Positions 61,301 through 64,000 of a DNA stretch of 64,000 nucleotides are shown piece by piece. The notes under the pieces were generated by a model that had not been told where the DNA came from, made no database searches, and saw nothing but the letters and a program-made list of their open reading frames with translations. Source of the DNA: Polytrichum commune (Eukaryota > Streptophyta > Polytrichopsida > Polytrichales > Polytrichaceae); NCBI GenBank assembly GCA_950295325.1, contig OX485808.1, forward strand, positions 22,154,527 to 22,218,526, in the 5' to 3' direction. How positions within the stretch are numbered: position 1 is the first letter of the stretch; every line of letters begins with the position of its first letter. The translations under genes and the position numbers were made by a program.

Positions 61301-61790
61301 AGGGCCACTTCACACATGAGCCAAGGGCCGTGACCATGCAATTGTGAGGGTCCTTCAAAAAGAAGAAGAACTCCGGTCCCTACTAGGGACCGGAGTGAAT
61401 AAAGTGTTTGTTCGTAGGACAACCGTGGCCGTACCCCAGGGTAGCGGCGTTGGGTGTAATACTACTTCACCCTTTGGTCCTTCACTCACATCCGAAGGCC
61501 ATACCAGTTGTTTAAGGCCCTTGACTCTAATATGGTTTGCCAAACTTTGTGTCAAGCCCACCTCTTGGAGGTGGGCTTAATCAAATTCCAGCATATATAC
61601 CATGATACATTATCCATAGTTTGCCATGTAGGAGTCCATGCAGACCTTTCATACATGATAACAATAATTTGGACCCTTAGGCATTCACCTTCTAGTGTTA
61701 GATGAACTTGGATGATCTCAACTTTTTGACCAATGAGAGATCTTAGAATGTAATGGTCACATGCCTTTAGTCTCGTGTGTTGAGTGGCCT
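61301..61790. mobile_element. Inverted-repeat family E, copy E2
   Basis: The left arm 61301-61336 (AGGGCCACTTCACACATGAG start) is complementary to 61753-61790, with some mismatches. The interior aligns with E1 over 61545-61745. It includes a small palindrome CCCACCTCTTGGAGGTGGG near 61557. Confidence 0.7.
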
Positions 61791-64000
61791 CGAGTATCAA
61801 CTTAAGGAATTCATTGAGATTTCATTTTTTTTTTAAGGTTTTTGATAGACCAATCACGGGGGCATATGGTTATAGGTTATAACCCTTTGTTAGATTAGCA
61901 CTAGAAAGACATCACATCATCGGGATTCCTCCTCACATTGGTTTTGTGTGTATGACATATGATTCATGAAAACCAAGGTTCCTTTGATGATTTAGGCCCC
62001 CCACAATACGTGACAACACCTAACCACACTACAAATTTATAACACAACAAACAATCAATTTCTAAGTGTCCTCCTGACAACATGTTACAAAATTGATCCG
62101 TTAAGTGGTCGATGTTTTATAACCTAACAAACCCCCCATCACATTCAATTCCTTTTTGAAAAAAATGGAAGACTTGTGTTGGATTCAAAATAGATGCATA
62201 GTGGTGTGAGTGTGCCAAAACGTAGTTTCCACGTAAGATACAAACGGGTCTTAGCGAATGTGAGAATGACATGTGGCAATTTTAATAGGGGGGGGTAAAA
62301 TTGTGTTGGAATAAAGAACAGTCTCCAGTACTAGGGTGAAGAACATGTTGCATGGTTGGAAAATGGGTAGATAGATTGCGACTTATGCCTTGAGATTCAA
62401 ACTTAGGGCTAGTTTACACTAGGAGTTGAGACCGATTTTTTGGTGCCATAAGGTTGGAATTTGTGCTTCTCGTTGGTGCAATTTCTGAAATCGGCCCTAA
62501 CCATGTTACACGTAGGGTGAGGTTGATTTTTTCCAAAATAGCTTTTTGTTCATGGAAAGATATGTTCTGACATGGTCCAAGCTCAAGCAAAGGAGTGCAT
62601 CATTCTTGGAATGCCAGTTCTTGACCCTAGGACCGATATCAAATTCGAATATAGATTTATTATTCTTATAAATCTAAATTTGTTGAAGTGTGTTAGGCCA
62701 TTTGATTTATTGGAAATCCAAATGGCTCCCTCTCTTCTTCTCTTTTCTTCGAGGCTTTATGCAATGGCCTCCATTCTTTGACCTCAAGGCCTTTAGACAA
62801 TGAAGAATTGCCCTTTGTTACAAAATTATTCTAATGAGTACTGGGGACCAACTTGAAGGCTATTGGGGCTAAAACCCCAAGAACAATTGGTCTGCACTTG
62901 AGGTTTACACCGGCCCTTATTTCCAATCGTGTATGTGACCCAATATTTATGCAAAGGCGGTGGCTAAAATATTGATCCCCAACATGTTTCGAGGGGTATA
63001 TTTAAGAAATGATTGTAGGTTCGTGGGCTTCACTCATTTACTTTCTTACCCGGACACCTTTATTTGAGTGGTACGTGGTTTAGTGTGGATTCAAGAACGA
63101 GGACCAAAAGACATGTGTTTAGAAAAGATCGGATTACCACTTTTACTCATTTTCAATATTGAAATTGAAATCCCAAATTGTTGAATGAAGCCCCTTTTAC
63201 GTCAGAGAGATTGAAAGCCTAAAGAATTAAGAGAGCTTGAAGAAAGTGGTCTTCTCATCGTTTGGAGAGTTTCTTACTTGTGCATGATCATTGAAGTCCA
63301 CCTTACGCTTGAGCTTTCAACGTTAGAGCTTACACTTCTAAGAGGACTTGTAACAAATAGATGGTGTCTTGGTGGATCCCACGTGGAACATCTTTGACAT
63401 GCTCTTAGTCATCATGGAGGTCACTTTTGAATGTCAAGAGTTCAATTTTTTTCATATGATTTACAAGTCAACAAGGTTTCATGTATTCTTTGGCTTGTCG
63501 CAAATTCTCCTTTGTCTTGTATTATCATTCCCATGACCCTAAAAGCTGCAAAGGATTTTTTGTGTCTGGACAACCACCTTTGCCCAACCAAACCAGTGTA
63601 CATGTTTACATAATAGTCTTATGAACCGAGACAAGTGGGACAAGGTTAATATTGTATGAACAATCCTAATCTCACAAACATGCCTTCTATTTGGACATAT
63701 CCATCATTAAGGGTACATATTTTCTTCATTAAACATATGAATTTAGATGATGTTTCTAGACAAATTCAAGAGACATGGGCTTGGACCATTACATAACTTG
63801 CTCACAATATTTGAGAATTTGAGAATTGGTCAAGCTATGATAACTTAAGGTTTCAATGAGCTTGTCAAATACCGACAAGCATCAAGCTCCCCAATATTGC
63901 AAGTTTGCGCTCTCAACGCGAGCTTTAATAACACATAGTATAAAGGGATGTAAGCCCCCGAGGAAACCCTAAACTTTCAGGAATGATGGCCATGCTGCCA
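61791..64000. other. Unassigned sequence
   Basis: Apart from the inverted D fragment at 63030-63160 and an 8-base G run at 62288-62295, I recognise nothing. Confidence 0.45.
63030..63160 (-). repeat. Dispersed repeat family D, inverted fragment
   Basis: TTTATTTGAGTGGTACGTGG and AAAGACATGTGTTTAGAAAAG are the complement of the D core. Confidence 0.55.

Overview
The window is land-plant nuclear DNA. It holds one intron-rich gene with canonical GT-AG introns, relics of plant Ty1/copia and LINE-type retrotransposons, pentatricopeptide-repeat fragments and a short tract of the plant telomere repeat. The species cannot be fixed from sequence. The density of old, diverged elements and the single gene in 64 kb suggest a large, gene-poor genome, possibly a non-flowering lineage, but that is only an impression.

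Gene region (about 4.0-16.0 kb, minus strand). Nine exons join in frame into a 1,427-residue protein of the plant family usually annotated as 'stress response NST1-like'. The family is recognised by blocks such as RIDKQSLFEQ, RERERELLYPDACGGGGRGW, FCRDCRRNVLREFKE and GEGKSDILGFE. All eight introns are GT-AG and the phases agree. The promoter/5' leader is GC- and pyrimidine-rich, with two upstream out-of-frame ATGs. Intron 8 carries a foldback element with perfect 35-bp arms, and a related, internally duplicated copy lies just past the 3' end.

Left flank (0.7-2.5 kb). A nest of miniature inverted-repeat elements can be resolved base by base. An hAT-like MITE with an 8-bp target duplication contains a second copy of its own family (perfect 8-bp duplication) and a palindrome-ended MITE (TA duplication). 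The latter is itself split by a 520-bp element with a TAA duplication. An intact sister copy lies just outside at 774-1002.

Right of the gene (16-64 kb). I see no convincing intact gene here. The region holds a decayed LINE with an RNase H domain (16.6-18.2 kb) and a decayed copia element with gag, integrase, RT, RNase H and 3' LTR in order (19.2-24.3 kb). It also holds two full-length tRNA-derived SINEs with target duplications plus a fragment, and more copies of the MITE families. Four further dispersed repeat families (called D, E, G and K here) occur, several in multiple copies on both strands. There is a degenerate ~250-290 bp tandem array at 54.3-56.5 kb, a telomere-repeat tract inside a direct duplication at 38.2 kb, and two broken PPR fragments at 57.7-58.6 kb. 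Most remaining sequence is AT-rich and shows nothing I recognise.

Repeat family letters (A, B, C, D, E, F, G, K) are my own labels. All homology statements rest on reading by eye; no alignment or database search was run.
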